From Pedobacter steynii (GTDB taxonomy: Bacteria; Bacteroidota; Bacteroidia; Sphingobacteriales; Sphingobacteriaceae), in contig NZ_CP017141.1 of assembly GCF_001721645.1 (NCBI RefSeq), positions 2,852,001 to 2,916,000 of the forward strand: a stretch of DNA of 64,000 bases, given 5' to 3'. This document shows positions 36,285-45,070 of the stretch, one piece after another. Every line of letters starts with the position of its first letter. Positions within the stretch are counted from its first letter, which is position 1. A program made the position numbers and the translations under genes. The notes beneath the pieces are model-generated. The model saw only the letters and a program-made list of their open reading frames with translations, had not been told where the DNA came from and did not search any database.

Positions 36285-37079
36285 ATGAATAAAAAAACGG
36301 TTGTTAGTGGTACTTCTATCTTGTTCACTGCATTGGCATTGGGCACGATGTTTATTTCTTCTGAAACGGATAAAATCAAGGAGGAAGAGCGAAAACTTTT
36401 TGATGGAATTAGCGCAAATGTGAAAGAAAGTAAGGCTAAATCTGCTGCCAGCATAGATAGTTTGCTTGACCTGCAGGGCCGTATTTTTGTATACAGCAAC
36501 GATACCTCGGTAGAAGCTGATTGGGTGCCAAATAATTTGGGTAAATACAATGCCGCCAATGTGAGTAGTATGATCCTTGATGTTTTAGATGCGGAAAATT
36601 TTGTAAAGAAAAAAGACTCGCTGGGTTTCCTATTACTACTCAACTGCGGACAAAAAAACGTGTTTATTGCCAATAGAAGTATTCTTTTTGATAAAGAAAA
36701 AGGAAATAAGGCCCTTTGGTTTATGGGTTTTGATAAAGAGGATCAGCTGCCTAAGGATTCAGCGAAGGTTAAACGATATCCGCATTTATATAATGGTCCT
36801 TTTCTGAGTACCTGGGGTATAGGTTTTGATCAGGTGACAGACTTAAATCCCGATAAATTCAGCAATTTACCCATGATGGTCAGCTCGAAATATCTGAATA
36901 ACATAAAAGGTTATAAGTTTTATATGACCGCTTACGAAAAGGACAATAACCGTCCGGGTATAGATTCACTGGCTTTTGCCAGAAGCGTAGGCATACTGAA
37001 TAAGATGCTTGAAGAACAAGGCGTAGATTTAAAACAGTTTAAGGTCTCCAGCTTTCATAGGCGATCAGATACGCGTTAA
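36285..37079 (+). CDS. unknown membrane-anchored protein
   Basis: A 264-residue protein with one N-terminal hydrophobic segment (residues 7-24) without a lipobox or clear cleavage site, so it is probably anchored in the inner membrane with a large outside domain. The body is mixed alpha/beta with no motif I recognise (GRIFVYSNDTSVEADWVPNN, LLLLNCGQKNVFIANRS). It lies 43 bases after the putative HTH regulator and is followed by a GC-rich hairpin. Confidence 0.5.
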   Translation: MNKKTVVSGTSILFTALALGTMFISSETDKIKEEERKLFDGISANVKESKAKSAASIDSLLDLQGRIFVYSNDTSVEADWVPNNLGKYNAANVSSMILDVLDAENFVKKKDSLGFLLLLNCGQKNVFIANRSILFDKEKGNKALWFMGFDKEDQLPKDSAKVKRYPHLYNGPFLSTWGIGFDQVTDLNPDKFSNLPMMVSSKYLNNIKGYKFYMTAYEKDNNRPGIDSLAFARSVGILNKMLEEQGVDLKQFKVSSFHRRSDTR

Positions 37080-37086
37080 TCAAGAA

Positions 37087-37106
37087 CCCCGGATAAATCT
37101 CCGGGG
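37087..37106 (+). terminator. terminator-like hairpin
   Basis: A 7-base GC-rich stem (CCCCGGA against TCCGGGG) with a 6-base loop, 8 bases after the stop of the preceding gene. There is no T tract, so it is a weak candidate and may serve the convergent lipoprotein gene as well. Confidence 0.4.
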
Positions 37107-37129
37107 CTCAGTTCAAAAAGTAGGTTAAT

Positions 37130-37861
37130 TTAAATTTTAAACAGGCTGATTGCATCCAGTTGGTTACCAGCTGGTGTCACAAAATAGGTTTGTACCCTCC
37201 CTGTTTCCCCTTGTTTGGGGATATACAGCAAACTGGTCCCAGCCTGGCTCATCCACTCGCTATCGTTAAAGGCCCATTGGTCTGTAGTGCCTGCTTTGAC
37301 AAAGTACCAGGTATAATCTTTATTGGTATCTTTAAAACCTTCAGTAGTCACATAATCTGCATAGGTCCAGGTAGCAGGTTTTACATTTTTGGCGATATAG
37401 ACCGTTTCTCCGGCCTCATTCCTCATGAAAATATCTATCGCATCGTTACTTTGAGGATAATAAATATAAAAAGCCATCTTGTTGGTTGAAGGATCTGCCG
37501 CCGGAGCTTTGATCTCCAGGGGATTGCCGTTGATAAACACAAATGGGAAAAAACGTTCGAGGTCAGGAGTATTGAGGCTCAACTGATTTTGATATACCTC
37601 TTTTCCGGAAATCACATCTTTAATTTTTAATGAGGCCTGCCCCTGGGTAGAAGGATAAGTATACACTTTACTAAAATTCAATTGCTTGTCAGGTTCGGTC
37701 TTAAATTTATCGTAGACCAATGCATCCAGGGAAATTTCCAGTTCACTGTTCCCGATGTTATAACCCCTGATTTGTATGCTGACCGCTTTTGTCTTGATCT
37801 CCTCTTTATTGCAGGAAACAAGTCCTGCTGTTGCAATGGCAAGAAGCATTAGTCTTTTCAT
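37130..37861 (-). CDS. lipoprotein associated with the TonB receptor (copy 2)
   Basis: A 243-residue lipoprotein; the lipobox is GLVSC near residue 17 of the chosen start at 37861. It is related to the next gene upstream: both begin the mature part with a S-I-x-I/M-x-G-Y-N motif followed by S-x-E-L, and both end in a segment near F-F-V/T-x-L. I do not recognise a named family. It is the last gene of the TonB receptor run, 30 bases after copy 1. A role as a surface partner of the receptor is inferred from position. Confidence 0.65.
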   Translation of the reverse strand: MKRLMLLAIATAGLVSCNKEEIKTKAVSIQIRGYNIGNSELEISLDALVYDKFKTEPDKQLNFSKVYTYPSTQGQASLKIKDVISGKEVYQNQLSLNTPDLERFFPFVFINGNPLEIKAPAADPSTNKMAFYIYYPQSNDAIDIFMRNEAGETVYIAKNVKPATWTYADYVTTEGFKDTNKDYTWYFVKAGTTDQWAFNDSEWMSQAGTSLLYIPKQGETGRVQTYFVTPAGNQLDAISLFKI

Positions 37862-37891
37862 ATTGATTATGATTTGTTTCATTGTTGATAG

Positions 37892-38683
37892 CTATTGATC
37901 TAATCGGGTAAAAAATCTCATGACAGCTCCTGAAGGAGCTTCAGAGAAAATGTAAAGTTTGGAAGATGAAGTGGATGACACTGGTTTTGGCGCTGTGGAC
38001 GATAGCGGATTCCAGGTGTACTCCGTTCCATCAGTATAAGGGATGTCCGTTCCCGTCTTACAGATACGTACCACAAACGAGACTGTGGTCATTACCCCAT
38101 TATACTCTTGTTTGAGGGTAGAAAATGTGGGTAATGTAATAGCCGGACAGAAGTCATAAGGTTTCACATTTTTTGCCCTGGCAAGCTCCTCGAATACCTT
38201 AGGTACCGCATAATATTTACCAACCACAAAGTCAACAGGTTCTGCGTAATTGGTGGTTGTTGGTTGGAACATATAGATCAGGTTGAGCTTACCCTCTTCA
38301 ACAGCGGGTTTTTCCGGCATCGGACTGGTCCGGCCATCTATGTATAGAAAGTTAACTTTTATTCCAGGATCCTCTTTTTTCAGCTCCCTTTCCAGCACCA
38401 GTTTTCCGGAAATCTTCTCAGTAACCCTTAGCTTAATCCGATTTTGATTTGGTCTGAAAGTATAAGCAGTTGTATTTTCAAAACGGGAATTAGGCGGCAA
38501 TGGAGTGCGAAAGTCAGTGGTATCCAACTTAACCATCAGCTCTTCACTACTTGCATTGTAGCCGTTCATACTGATGCTAAACAGCTCATCTTTATAGAGA
38601 AAATCCTGATCTCCCTTATTACAAGCAGTCAATGCCAGCATCAAAATGCTTAGGCAGCTTAAGTATAGTTTATTTAATTTCAT
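37892..38683 (-). CDS. lipoprotein associated with the TonB receptor (copy 1)
   Basis: A 263-residue lipoprotein with lipobox LTAC (Cys21). The mature protein opens with FSISMNGYNASSEELMVKLD, matching copy 2 in arrangement (about 25-40 percent similarity by eye over the first 60 residues). It starts 21 bases after the TonB receptor stop. In SusCD-like systems the receptor partner is SusD, but neither gene has SusD features (no TPR-like helices), so this is a different type of partner, if it is a partner at all. Confidence 0.65.
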   Translation of the reverse strand: MKLNKLYLSCLSILMLALTACNKGDQDFLYKDELFSISMNGYNASSEELMVKLDTTDFRTPLPPNSRFENTTAYTFRPNQNRIKLRVTEKISGKLVLERELKKEDPGIKVNFLYIDGRTSPMPEKPAVEEGKLNLIYMFQPTTTNYAEPVDFVVGKYYAVPKVFEELARAKNVKPYDFCPAITLPTFSTLKQEYNGVMTTVSFVVRICKTGTDIPYTDGTEYTWNPLSSTAPKPVSSTSSSKLYIFSEAPSGAVMRFFTRLDQ

Positions 38684-38704
38684 GATGCTAAAAATTAATC
38701 CGTA

Positions 38705-41700
38705 TTAAAAATTATAAGAAAGAGTCAGGCTGAATGAGGTACCGATCTTACGGATGAAGGTATCTGTATCGCCAAACCGTTTAACTTTTCCCTCTGAATT
38801 GGTCTCAGTGTAACCTGTTTCATATTTATCCGAAAATCCATATTTCCATTCATAGACATCCGACCATTCCCTCATCTTCATGATATCTGCTCCTGGTTTT
38901 AATTTATAAGTATCACTGGAGTTAATGAAGAAACGGTACGGGCTGTTGAGTAGGTTGCTCATATTTAACCGGGCCTCCATCTTTTTACTTTTCAGGAACT
39001 TATACCCGAGTTGGGCATCCAACTGATTACGTGGCCTTTCGAGTTCAGAATATTGGGGTTGCATCCCTACAGTAAATGTCTTGTAGCCCGAATGATTGAA
39101 TGCTACGTTGGCGCTTAGACGATCTCCTGTATAGTGTAGCCCAATATTATATAATACCGGTACCTGACCATATAGCGCCCGCTTTTCTCTCAAATAGGTT
39201 TTGGTTCGGTAGGAATAGGATTTGCCGTCATTATCTTTTCCTTCCCCCATAGTGGAATAGCGGAAGGCACTTGCCTGTACTTCTGAATTTTGAAGCGTAA
39301 GGTTTCCGCTGAAATAGATATCGCTTAAAAAATCCCAGTCTTTATTGATGAAGCCCAGGTTTTTACGCAAATCTAACTCCCATCCGTTAACATCGGCATA
39401 GTCTGAATTGGCAGTGATCAAATCAATTGCCCCACTGGTAGTGGTCACGTCAACATACATCTCAACAGGGTTTTTGAAATGCTTTTTGAAATAACCGGCA
39501 GAGAGCACCTCGCCCGCTGATGGATACCATTCCAAACGCAGGTCGTAGTGGGAAATTAGCGTAGAGACTACACCAGTATTGCGCTGTATCCTGCCATGAA
39601 GATGGTTGAAACGTGCGAAACTGGAATTCTCAATCAATGCAGGCCTGACAGCAGACCTGGCAAAGGATGCCCGTATGTTGAAGTCAGCAAGTGGCGTAAT
39701 GGTAAGGTTTGCAGAAGGCATATACAGCCATTTCTTTTCATCGGCGCTGGCATCGAGGGTTTTGTGCACCAGATTGCCGGTTTCCAGGTCTACATAACGG
39801 TTGTTTTCCAGATTCTGAATTTCCGATAGCGCAACCTTATCTGCAGCAGAATCCTTTATCCTTTCATATTTGTAATACTCTCCTCTGATCCCCCACACCA
39901 AACGAATCCATTTGTTGAAACGGTTGTCCATCATCCCATACCAGGCCTGGTTGCTATTCCTGCCTGTATAGTTATTATTATTGAAATCAGCGGGGTGATA
40001 GTAGATGTCATGCAGGGGATCATTAAAATCAATGTTCCAGGTTTGTACCGGGGTATAGCCATCTTTAAAGCCCTTTGCCGCACCAATTGGTAAAACGCTC
40101 CAGGCAAAATCACCCTTCTTATTCAGAAACTGATAACCGGCTTTGAACACCTGTGCCGACTTCCCGATATTGAACTTGTAGCTCAGTGCAGCGTCGGCTG
40201 CCCAGTTGGTCTCTATGTATTTATAGGAAGAACGGCTTAAGGGACCCGGGTTTTCAGTAATGTTACTGGTCTGATAAACATAGTTCGTGCTATTCAGCGT
40301 CTTTATAGGTCGAAGGTTTGCGTCTACAGCATCCTGCTCATGGTTGTTCACACGATTGCGTGCCACACCCCAGTCGAACTTTAACCTGCCAAAAGTGTGT
40401 TCAGCACTGATGCGGTTCTGGAGCAGATCAACAAATTTCGGACGGTCATATTCGTTGATGGCTGGGTCTTCGCCATAGCCGATATCCTCGCCCCAGCCGG
40501 AAACACGAAAGAACTGGTTGTTGAATACGCGGGAATAGAAATTACGCAGTGTAATCTTGTGGTTTTTGGTGTTCCAGCCTAGATTAACCAATGCCGCCAA
40601 ACTGCTGGTAAAATTATATTGACTGGCTGTTGTCTCCTGTAATTCCTTGTTGGTAACCGGATCGTATAAACTGTTGCTGAGCTTGTTGAAACGGCCGCGC
40701 TCATAATGGGTAATGTCGTCTATAGCCTGTTCATTGCGGTAACTCAGCGACCCTACAAATCCTAAACGGCTTTCCTTTATTCCGTAACTTCTGCCCAGGG
40801 TAAACTGATAGTTCTGTCCGGGAGCAGTCTGATAAACACGGGTTCCAAATCTTTGTAAACCACCGATTTTTTTGTTTTGTGCAGCAATCATATCGGGCGT
40901 AACTTTTTCAACTCCTGGAGGTGGATTGGTATTGGCCGGATCCGTGGGGATATAATTTGTTTGTGTAAAAATTAAAAGATCCTTTGGAAAATGATCCCTA
41001 CCCCCGTCATCAAAACCCAGATAATCATTTTTCCCACGTTGATATCCCAAAAAATCCTTGCCAGTACTTCCATTGATGTACTTGCTCCCCAAGCTGAAGG
41101 ACATGAAATTCTGGTTAGGTATTGCTATGGTATTGATCTGCACCAATCCTCCACCAAAACCAAAGCTCATATCCGGAGTAGCTGTTTTGGAGACCACCAC
41201 ATTATCTACCAGGTTGCTCGGAATGATATCAAATTCGAAGTCCCGTACCTGTACGTCTGTGCTGGGTAGTGTGGCCCCATCCATCATTGCCAGATTATAA
41301 CGCTCGGCAATGCCCCTGATCACTACGCGTCGGTTATCGTTGGCACTTACCCCTGAAATGCGCTTCAGGGTTTCACCGATATTCTTATCCGGCAATGCAG
41401 AAATCTGTTCTCTGCTGATGCCATTTGAAATGTTCGCCTCATTTTTCTGACGGGCATACAGGGCACTCACACTCTCTTTTTTGAAAGTTCCTGTAACCAC
41501 TACCTGATTTAAACTGTTGGCAACAGGATTCAGTACAATATTAAGGTTGGTTACCTGACCGGCTTTTACTTCTATATCCGTAATGCGTTTGGTCTGAAAA
41601 GAAATATAGCTCAGTTCAAGTGTATAATTTCCAGCGGCAATATTGAGGGTATAACTTCCGTCTACACGACTTTGAGTGACCTGGCCAGTCTGAATGAGCT

Positions 41701-42136
41701 TGATATTGGCTCCGGGAAGCGGTTCTCCACGGTCGTCGATGATCTTTCCGGCAATCCTGCCGGGTTGCTGAACGGGAGTTTTGGCAGGATGATGATCTTT
41801 AGTGTAGAGCACTATTGCGCCTCCCTGTTCCATAAATGTCAGGTTACTGTGCTTCAATAGCTGGAGAAGGATGTTTTTAAGCTTTTCTTCATGATAGTCT
41901 GCTGCTTTGATGGATACGTTTTTAGCAAGTGAAGGGTCGTAAGCAAGCCTCACTTTTGCTTTAGCTCTTAATTGTTCCAGGGCGACAGACAAAGGTTGAC
42001 CTTCTCTAAACCGGATGTCAACTTTTGTTTCCAGGGCCTGAGGAAATGCTTCACTGGCATACAGCGAAGTCATGATGTTAATGGAGACGAAATATAGGAT
42101 CAGTGATATTTTCACACCTATTTTGATTATAGACAT
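38705..42136 (-). CDS. TonB-dependent receptor with STN and CarboxypepD domains
   Basis: A 1143-residue outer-membrane receptor. After a signal peptide (about 1-27), an STN domain (about 35-115, FREGQPLSVALEQLRAKAKV) indicates signalling to FecR. A CarboxypepD-like domain (GRIAGKIIDDRGEPLPGANI, about 125-205) and the plug (about 225-345, with RRVVIRGIAERYN) precede a long barrel ending in SLTLSYNF. It resembles the TonB receptor class that often lacks SusD. The substrate is unknown. It is downstream of sigma and FecR genes but separated from them by a strong terminator, so it should have its own sigma-dependent promoter. Confidence 0.92.
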   Translation of the reverse strand: MSIIKIGVKISLILYFVSINIMTSLYASEAFPQALETKVDIRFREGQPLSVALEQLRAKAKVRLAYDPSLAKNVSIKAADYHEEKLKNILLQLLKHSNLTFMEQGGAIVLYTKDHHPAKTPVQQPGRIAGKIIDDRGEPLPGANIKLIQTGQVTQSRVDGSYTLNIAAGNYTLELSYISFQTKRITDIEVKAGQVTNLNIVLNPVANSLNQVVVTGTFKKESVSALYARQKNEANISNGISREQISALPDKNIGETLKRISGVSANDNRRVVIRGIAERYNLAMMDGATLPSTDVQVRDFEFDIIPSNLVDNVVVSKTATPDMSFGFGGGLVQINTIAIPNQNFMSFSLGSKYINGSTGKDFLGYQRGKNDYLGFDDGGRDHFPKDLLIFTQTNYIPTDPANTNPPPGVEKVTPDMIAAQNKKIGGLQRFGTRVYQTAPGQNYQFTLGRSYGIKESRLGFVGSLSYRNEQAIDDITHYERGRFNKLSNSLYDPVTNKELQETTASQYNFTSSLAALVNLGWNTKNHKITLRNFYSRVFNNQFFRVSGWGEDIGYGEDPAINEYDRPKFVDLLQNRISAEHTFGRLKFDWGVARNRVNNHEQDAVDANLRPIKTLNSTNYVYQTSNITENPGPLSRSSYKYIETNWAADAALSYKFNIGKSAQVFKAGYQFLNKKGDFAWSVLPIGAAKGFKDGYTPVQTWNIDFNDPLHDIYYHPADFNNNNYTGRNSNQAWYGMMDNRFNKWIRLVWGIRGEYYKYERIKDSAADKVALSEIQNLENNRYVDLETGNLVHKTLDASADEKKWLYMPSANLTITPLADFNIRASFARSAVRPALIENSSFARFNHLHGRIQRNTGVVSTLISHYDLRLEWYPSAGEVLSAGYFKKHFKNPVEMYVDVTTTSGAIDLITANSDYADVNGWELDLRKNLGFINKDWDFLSDIYFSGNLTLQNSEVQASAFRYSTMGEGKDNDGKSYSYRTKTYLREKRALYGQVPVLYNIGLHYTGDRLSANVAFNHSGYKTFTVGMQPQYSELERPRNQLDAQLGYKFLKSKKMEARLNMSNLLNSPYRFFINSSDTYKLKPGADIMKMREWSDVYEWKYGFSDKYETGYTETNSEGKVKRFGDTDTFIRKIGTSFSLTLSYNF

Positions 42137-42240
42137 TATTTTTTAATACTTTTATTGTGTTTACAAGTTAAACCTGGTGTTTGCTGTTTGAATGACGAGG
42201 AAGCTGCAATTTTCTGTCAGTAGGCAAGCACCAAAATATT

Positions 42241-42271
42241 CGGTATCTATCCAATAGATACCGTTTTTTTT
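42241..42271 (+). terminator. terminator hairpin between fecR and the TonB receptor
   Basis: A perfect 10-base stem (CGGTATCTAT against ATAGATACCG) with a 3-base loop, followed on the forward strand by eight T. Both flanking genes are on the reverse strand, where the stem is preceded by eight A and followed by AATATTTT. It starts 17 bases after the fecR stop on the reverse strand. Confidence 0.7.
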
Positions 42272-42279
42272 CTAGTAGA

Positions 42280-43203
42280 CTATCTCATCAATATTACCTC
42301 CTTGCCTTTGATTTGATAATTAAGTCCATGTATCAGTTTCAGGAGATCCAGAATAGTTTTAGGGTTGTCCGTCCGATAAAATTGAATCGAAATAGGTAAG
42401 TTTTCGAGTGCTTTTTGCTTAAACCTGACTTCCATAGAAAAGGCATTGCCAAAGGTTTGTGCAAAAGACTTCAGTTGGACATCGTCAAGAATGTACTCCC
42501 CGCTCAGCCAGTTCTCGGCCAGATAGGTTGTGCTGTCGAGTTTTACAGTTTCGTTTACCCTGTTAAAAGAAAGTTGTTGTTTAGGTAATAAAATGCCTAG
42601 CTGTGCTTTTTGACTGCGTACGGAAACTTTTCCGCTGAGTAAGGTCACGCGGATATCTGCTGCCAGGGGATCATTGTTAATGATAAACTTAGTTCCCAGC
42701 ACCTGGGTGGTAATTTGGGAGGTATGTACCAGAAAGGGATGTGCCGGATCATGGCTGACTTCACAGTAGATTTCTCCTGCCGTTAACTTTACTTCACGGT
42801 TTTGTTGTATAAAAGGCTGGGCAATGGCAACCTTTGTACCGGGTCTCAAATGGATCGTGGAGCGGTCAGGTAACCGGATCTTTTTAAACTCTCCTTTATT
42901 AGCCGCATAGCTGACCCATGCCTGCCTGGTAACGGAGGATGTTGAAGTCAGGTAAGCGCGATAACCGAAAGTTCCTGAAGTAATCAATAGCACTGCAGCT
43001 GCGGCAACATTAAGCCAAAGCCTGCGATGTCTTTGTGTGCTTATCTTCCGACGGATTTCGTCGAGCATTTCTTCGCCTGTCCTTGTTTTTTCCTGTTGAT
43101 TGGAAAAAGCTTCAAAAGGTACACGATCATCTGTGCGGTCAAACCAGACTTCAGCCTGCTCATCTATGCTGCGCCTTTCACTGAATATATTTTTCTTTGC
43201 CAT
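42280..43203 (-). CDS. FecR-family anti-sigma factor
   Basis: A 307-residue inner-membrane anti-sigma factor. The cytoplasmic N-terminus (about 1-58) is followed by one membrane helix (about 60-78), a FecR periplasmic domain (about 110-200, with RLPDRSTIHLRPGTKV) and a C-terminal DUF4974-like domain (about 235-305, ISIQFYRTDNPKTILDLLKL). It holds the ECF sigma factor inactive until the STN domain of the receptor signals. It is 58 bases after the sigma gene. The ATG at 43203 is chosen; another ATG lies three codons upstream. Confidence 0.92.
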   Translation of the reverse strand: MAKKNIFSERRSIDEQAEVWFDRTDDRVPFEAFSNQQEKTRTGEEMLDEIRRKISTQRHRRLWLNVAAAAVLLITSGTFGYRAYLTSTSSVTRQAWVSYAANKGEFKKIRLPDRSTIHLRPGTKVAIAQPFIQQNREVKLTAGEIYCEVSHDPAHPFLVHTSQITTQVLGTKFIINNDPLAADIRVTLLSGKVSVRSQKAQLGILLPKQQLSFNRVNETVKLDSTTYLAENWLSGEYILDDVQLKSFAQTFGNAFSMEVRFKQKALENLPISIQFYRTDNPKTILDLLKLIHGLNYQIKGKEVILMR

Positions 43204-43261
43204 ACATACCACTCTTCGCAGCGAAAGTCAAAATGTACTTTAAGGAATAGCTATAAATAAG

Positions 43262-43861
43262 TTAAATTTTTGTTAACAGTATAGCGAGTACCCCAGCAAG
43301 ATTTGCAGGCTCTGAATAGAACTTCTTTGTCAGTGATCTAAGGCGTTCCAGGGCCATCGAAATGTTGTTCCTGACGGTTTGTTCGGATAGGGAAAGCTCG
43401 GCCGCTATTTCCCTGATCGATTTATCTTCGAAACGGCTCAACTGAAATGACAGTTTCATATTGTCCGGCATCTTCTCAATCTCCAGGTCCAGCAATTCCT
43501 GTAGTTCTTTCGTCTCGAGTTCAGTGGGAGGGGGGACTATCAAAGTTTCGTTTTCCTGGTAAAGGGTTTCTCTCTGCTTTGTGCTGATATGTTTCCGGTA
43601 CCAGGATATGGTCTGCTTTTTTGCTGCGCTGTTCAGCCAGGGAGCCAATGACCTTTCGGCGATAATCCGGTGACGATAATTCCAAAGGTTAATGAATATA
43701 TCCTGTAAGATGTCTTTAGTTACCTCTCTGTCGTTAATACGTCGATAGATCATGGTGTAAACTTCCGGCCAATGTTGTTCGTAAAGCTCTTCAAAAGCTT
43801 TCTGATCGCCGTTTTTCATGGCGGTGATTAAATCCAGATCCCTAAGTGTCGATTGATTCAC
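43262..43861 (-). CDS. ECF-type RNA polymerase sigma factor
   Basis: A 199-residue sigma-70 family factor of the Bacteroidota FecI-like group. Region 2 spans about 12-75 (AFEELYEQHWPEVYTMIYRR, DREVTKDILQDIFINLW) and region 4 about 120-175 (MPDNMKLSFQLSRFEDKSIREI, LSEQTVRNNISMALERL). The start is probably GTG at 43861, because the next ATG (43819) cuts into region 2. It precedes fecR and probably drives the downstream TonB receptor operon. Confidence 0.92.
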   Translation of the reverse strand: MNQSTLRDLDLITAMKNGDQKAFEELYEQHWPEVYTMIYRRINDREVTKDILQDIFINLWNYRHRIIAERSLAPWLNSAAKKQTISWYRKHISTKQRETLYQENETLIVPPPTELETKELQELLDLEIEKMPDNMKLSFQLSRFEDKSIREIAAELSLSEQTVRNNISMALERLRSLTKKFYSEPANLAGVLAILLTKI

Positions 43862-43966
43862 CCTGCGAAGTTAGCATCAGCCAGGTTACCATTTTGTTAA
43901 CTTATCATGATCAAAACAAAGAAATTTTAGCTGTTAAAAAGAGGCCCTGCAGGTAGGTATTTGACA

Positions 43967-44004
43967 TAAAAAAAGGAGATGACCAATTTTGATCATCTCC
44001 TTTT
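43967..44004 (-). terminator. intrinsic terminator of the tRNA-Val operon
   Basis: A perfect 12-base stem (AAAAGGAGATGA against TCATCTCCTTTT) with a 10-base loop, followed on the reverse strand by seven T. It begins 3 bases after the 3' end of the downstream tRNA gene. Confidence 0.85.
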
Positions 44005-44006
44005 CG

Positions 44007-44081
44007 TGGGAGATACTGGGTTCGAACCAGTGACCCCCTGCTTGTAAGGCAGGTGCTCTGAACCAGCTGAGCTAATCTCCC
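44007..44081 (-). tRNA. tRNA-Val (anticodon TAC), copy 2
   Basis: A 75-base cloverleaf: acceptor GGGAGAT pairs with ATCTCCC, the anticodon stem CCTGC/GCAGG encloses CTTACAA with anticodon TAC, and the T-loop is TTCGAAC with an ACTGG/CCAGT stem. CCA is not encoded; the discriminator is A. The sequence is identical to the other copy, 63 bases upstream in the transcript, and it is followed by the operon terminator. Confidence 0.97.
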
Positions 44082-44123
44082 CTTGGTTCTACTCTTTTTT
44101 AACAACTGAGTATTGTTGTGGTT

Positions 44124-44143
44124 AAAAATCTTTTCAGATTTTT
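44124..44143 (-). terminator. short hairpin between the two tRNA genes
   Basis: An 8-base stem (AAAAATCT against AGATTTTT) with a GAAA loop on the reverse strand, one base after the 3' end of tRNA copy 1. It resembles a weak terminator or a processing stem. Confidence 0.4.
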
Positions 44144-44144
44144 G

Positions 44145-44219
44145 TGGGAGATACTGGGTTCGAACCAGTGACCCCCTGCTTGTAAGGCAGGTGCTCTGAA
44201 CCAGCTGAGCTAATCTCCC
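44145..44219 (-). tRNA. tRNA-Val (anticodon TAC), copy 1
   Basis: Identical in all 75 bases to the tRNA at 44007-44081: anticodon TAC in loop CTTACAA, no encoded CCA, discriminator A. It is the first gene after the promoter at 44298-44328, with about 70 bases of leader. About 17 bases of 5' flank (a GAGTAGAA-type stretch) are also shared by both copies, so the duplication unit was larger than the tRNA. Confidence 0.97.
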
Positions 44220-44297
44220 CTTGATTCTACTCTTTCGTATTTAAACCAGCTGAGTAAGCCGTATTCGATTGTCAAAGTTCCCTTCGTTTTGGGATTG

Positions 44298-44328
44298 CAA
44301 ATATACACCCTTAAATCATTTTTGCAAA
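44298..44328 (-). promoter_or_regulatory. consensus sigma-A promoter of the tRNA-Val operon
   Basis: On the reverse strand TTTG (44325-44328) and TATATTTG (44298-44305) are separated by exactly 19 bases, a perfect match to the Bacteroidota TTTG-N19-TAnnTTTG consensus. It lies 17 bases after the recO stop and about 79 bases upstream of the first tRNA. Confidence 0.85.
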
Positions 44329-44344
44329 AATATTTTCAGCTTTT

Positions 44345-45070
44345 TTAGGAGAGTACATCTTCGAGTACCTGGTGTGAGCGGATTTCTCCAAAAGAAGCGG
44401 TATGTAAGGTGTAGTAAACCAGTATTTTATCGAGGATGGAGCGACGGGTTTTATTTTCTAATTTTATTTCAATTATTTTTTCAAACGGCAGTGTATACAA
44501 AGACATGAAGAGTGCAGCGTCCACTTTATCTATAAAATAAGGGTGTACAGGGGGCATGGATTTAAACTCCCCCTCCTGTAAATCGAAATAACTCTGGTTG
44601 CTTTTTGTCTCAGCGCTTGGGGCAAAACCCAGGTAACGGGAGAGCTTTAGTAAAAAAGCAAGATGGAAATTTACATTCAGTTCTTCGGACTCATCAAACC
44701 AGCATATGGCATTGAATATGAAGTTAAATAAATGCTCATCTGACATCTGCTGGCGGATGCTTTTATACAAAACCTCATTCAGAAACATGGTAATTGTACT
44801 TTTTATAATATCATAAGGAATACTACGGAAAATAGGGCTGGGCCTTAATTCCGAAATCCGCTGGATACTCGCATTCGCCTTGTGATAAACCACCATTTCT
44901 ACCAGGTGTAAGGGCTGTAACATGTTCATCCGGATTTTCGCTTTCGGCTTTTTAACCCCGTTGATCATGTAAGACTGGATGCCGAATTTCTCGGTAAACA
45001 TCTGTACAACGACACTATTCTCGCTGTAGAGCGTTGTCTTCAGTACTATTCCGCGGGTTTTATGCAGCAT
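44345..45070 (-). CDS. recO: DNA repair protein RecO
   Basis: A 241-residue RecO. The N-terminal OB-fold (MLHKTRGIVLKTTLYSENSV) and the helical C-terminal part (FHLAFLLKLSRYLGFAPSA) are typical. The zinc cysteines of some RecO proteins are absent, as in other Bacteroidota copies. RecO with RecF and RecR loads RecA on gapped DNA. The start overlaps the end of the upstream kinase gene by 11 bases, so the two are cotranscribed. Confidence 0.93.
   Translation of the reverse strand: MLHKTRGIVLKTTLYSENSVVVQMFTEKFGIQSYMINGVKKPKAKIRMNMLQPLHLVEMVVYHKANASIQRISELRPSPIFRSIPYDIIKSTITMFLNEVLYKSIRQQMSDEHLFNFIFNAICWFDESEELNVNFHLAFLLKLSRYLGFAPSAETKSNQSYFDLQEGEFKSMPPVHPYFIDKVDAALFMSLYTLPFEKIIEIKLENKTRRSILDKILVYYTLHTASFGEIRSHQVLEDVLS

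Noticed and set aside
37892..38683. SusD-like partner of the TonB receptor
   Set aside because: The protein is short, beta-rich and lacks the helical repeats of SusD.
44007..44219. Direct repeat of about 90 bases considered as a CRISPR unit or mobile element end
   Set aside because: Both units fold as complete tRNA-Val genes with shared flank; only two units exist and no array or target duplication is seen.
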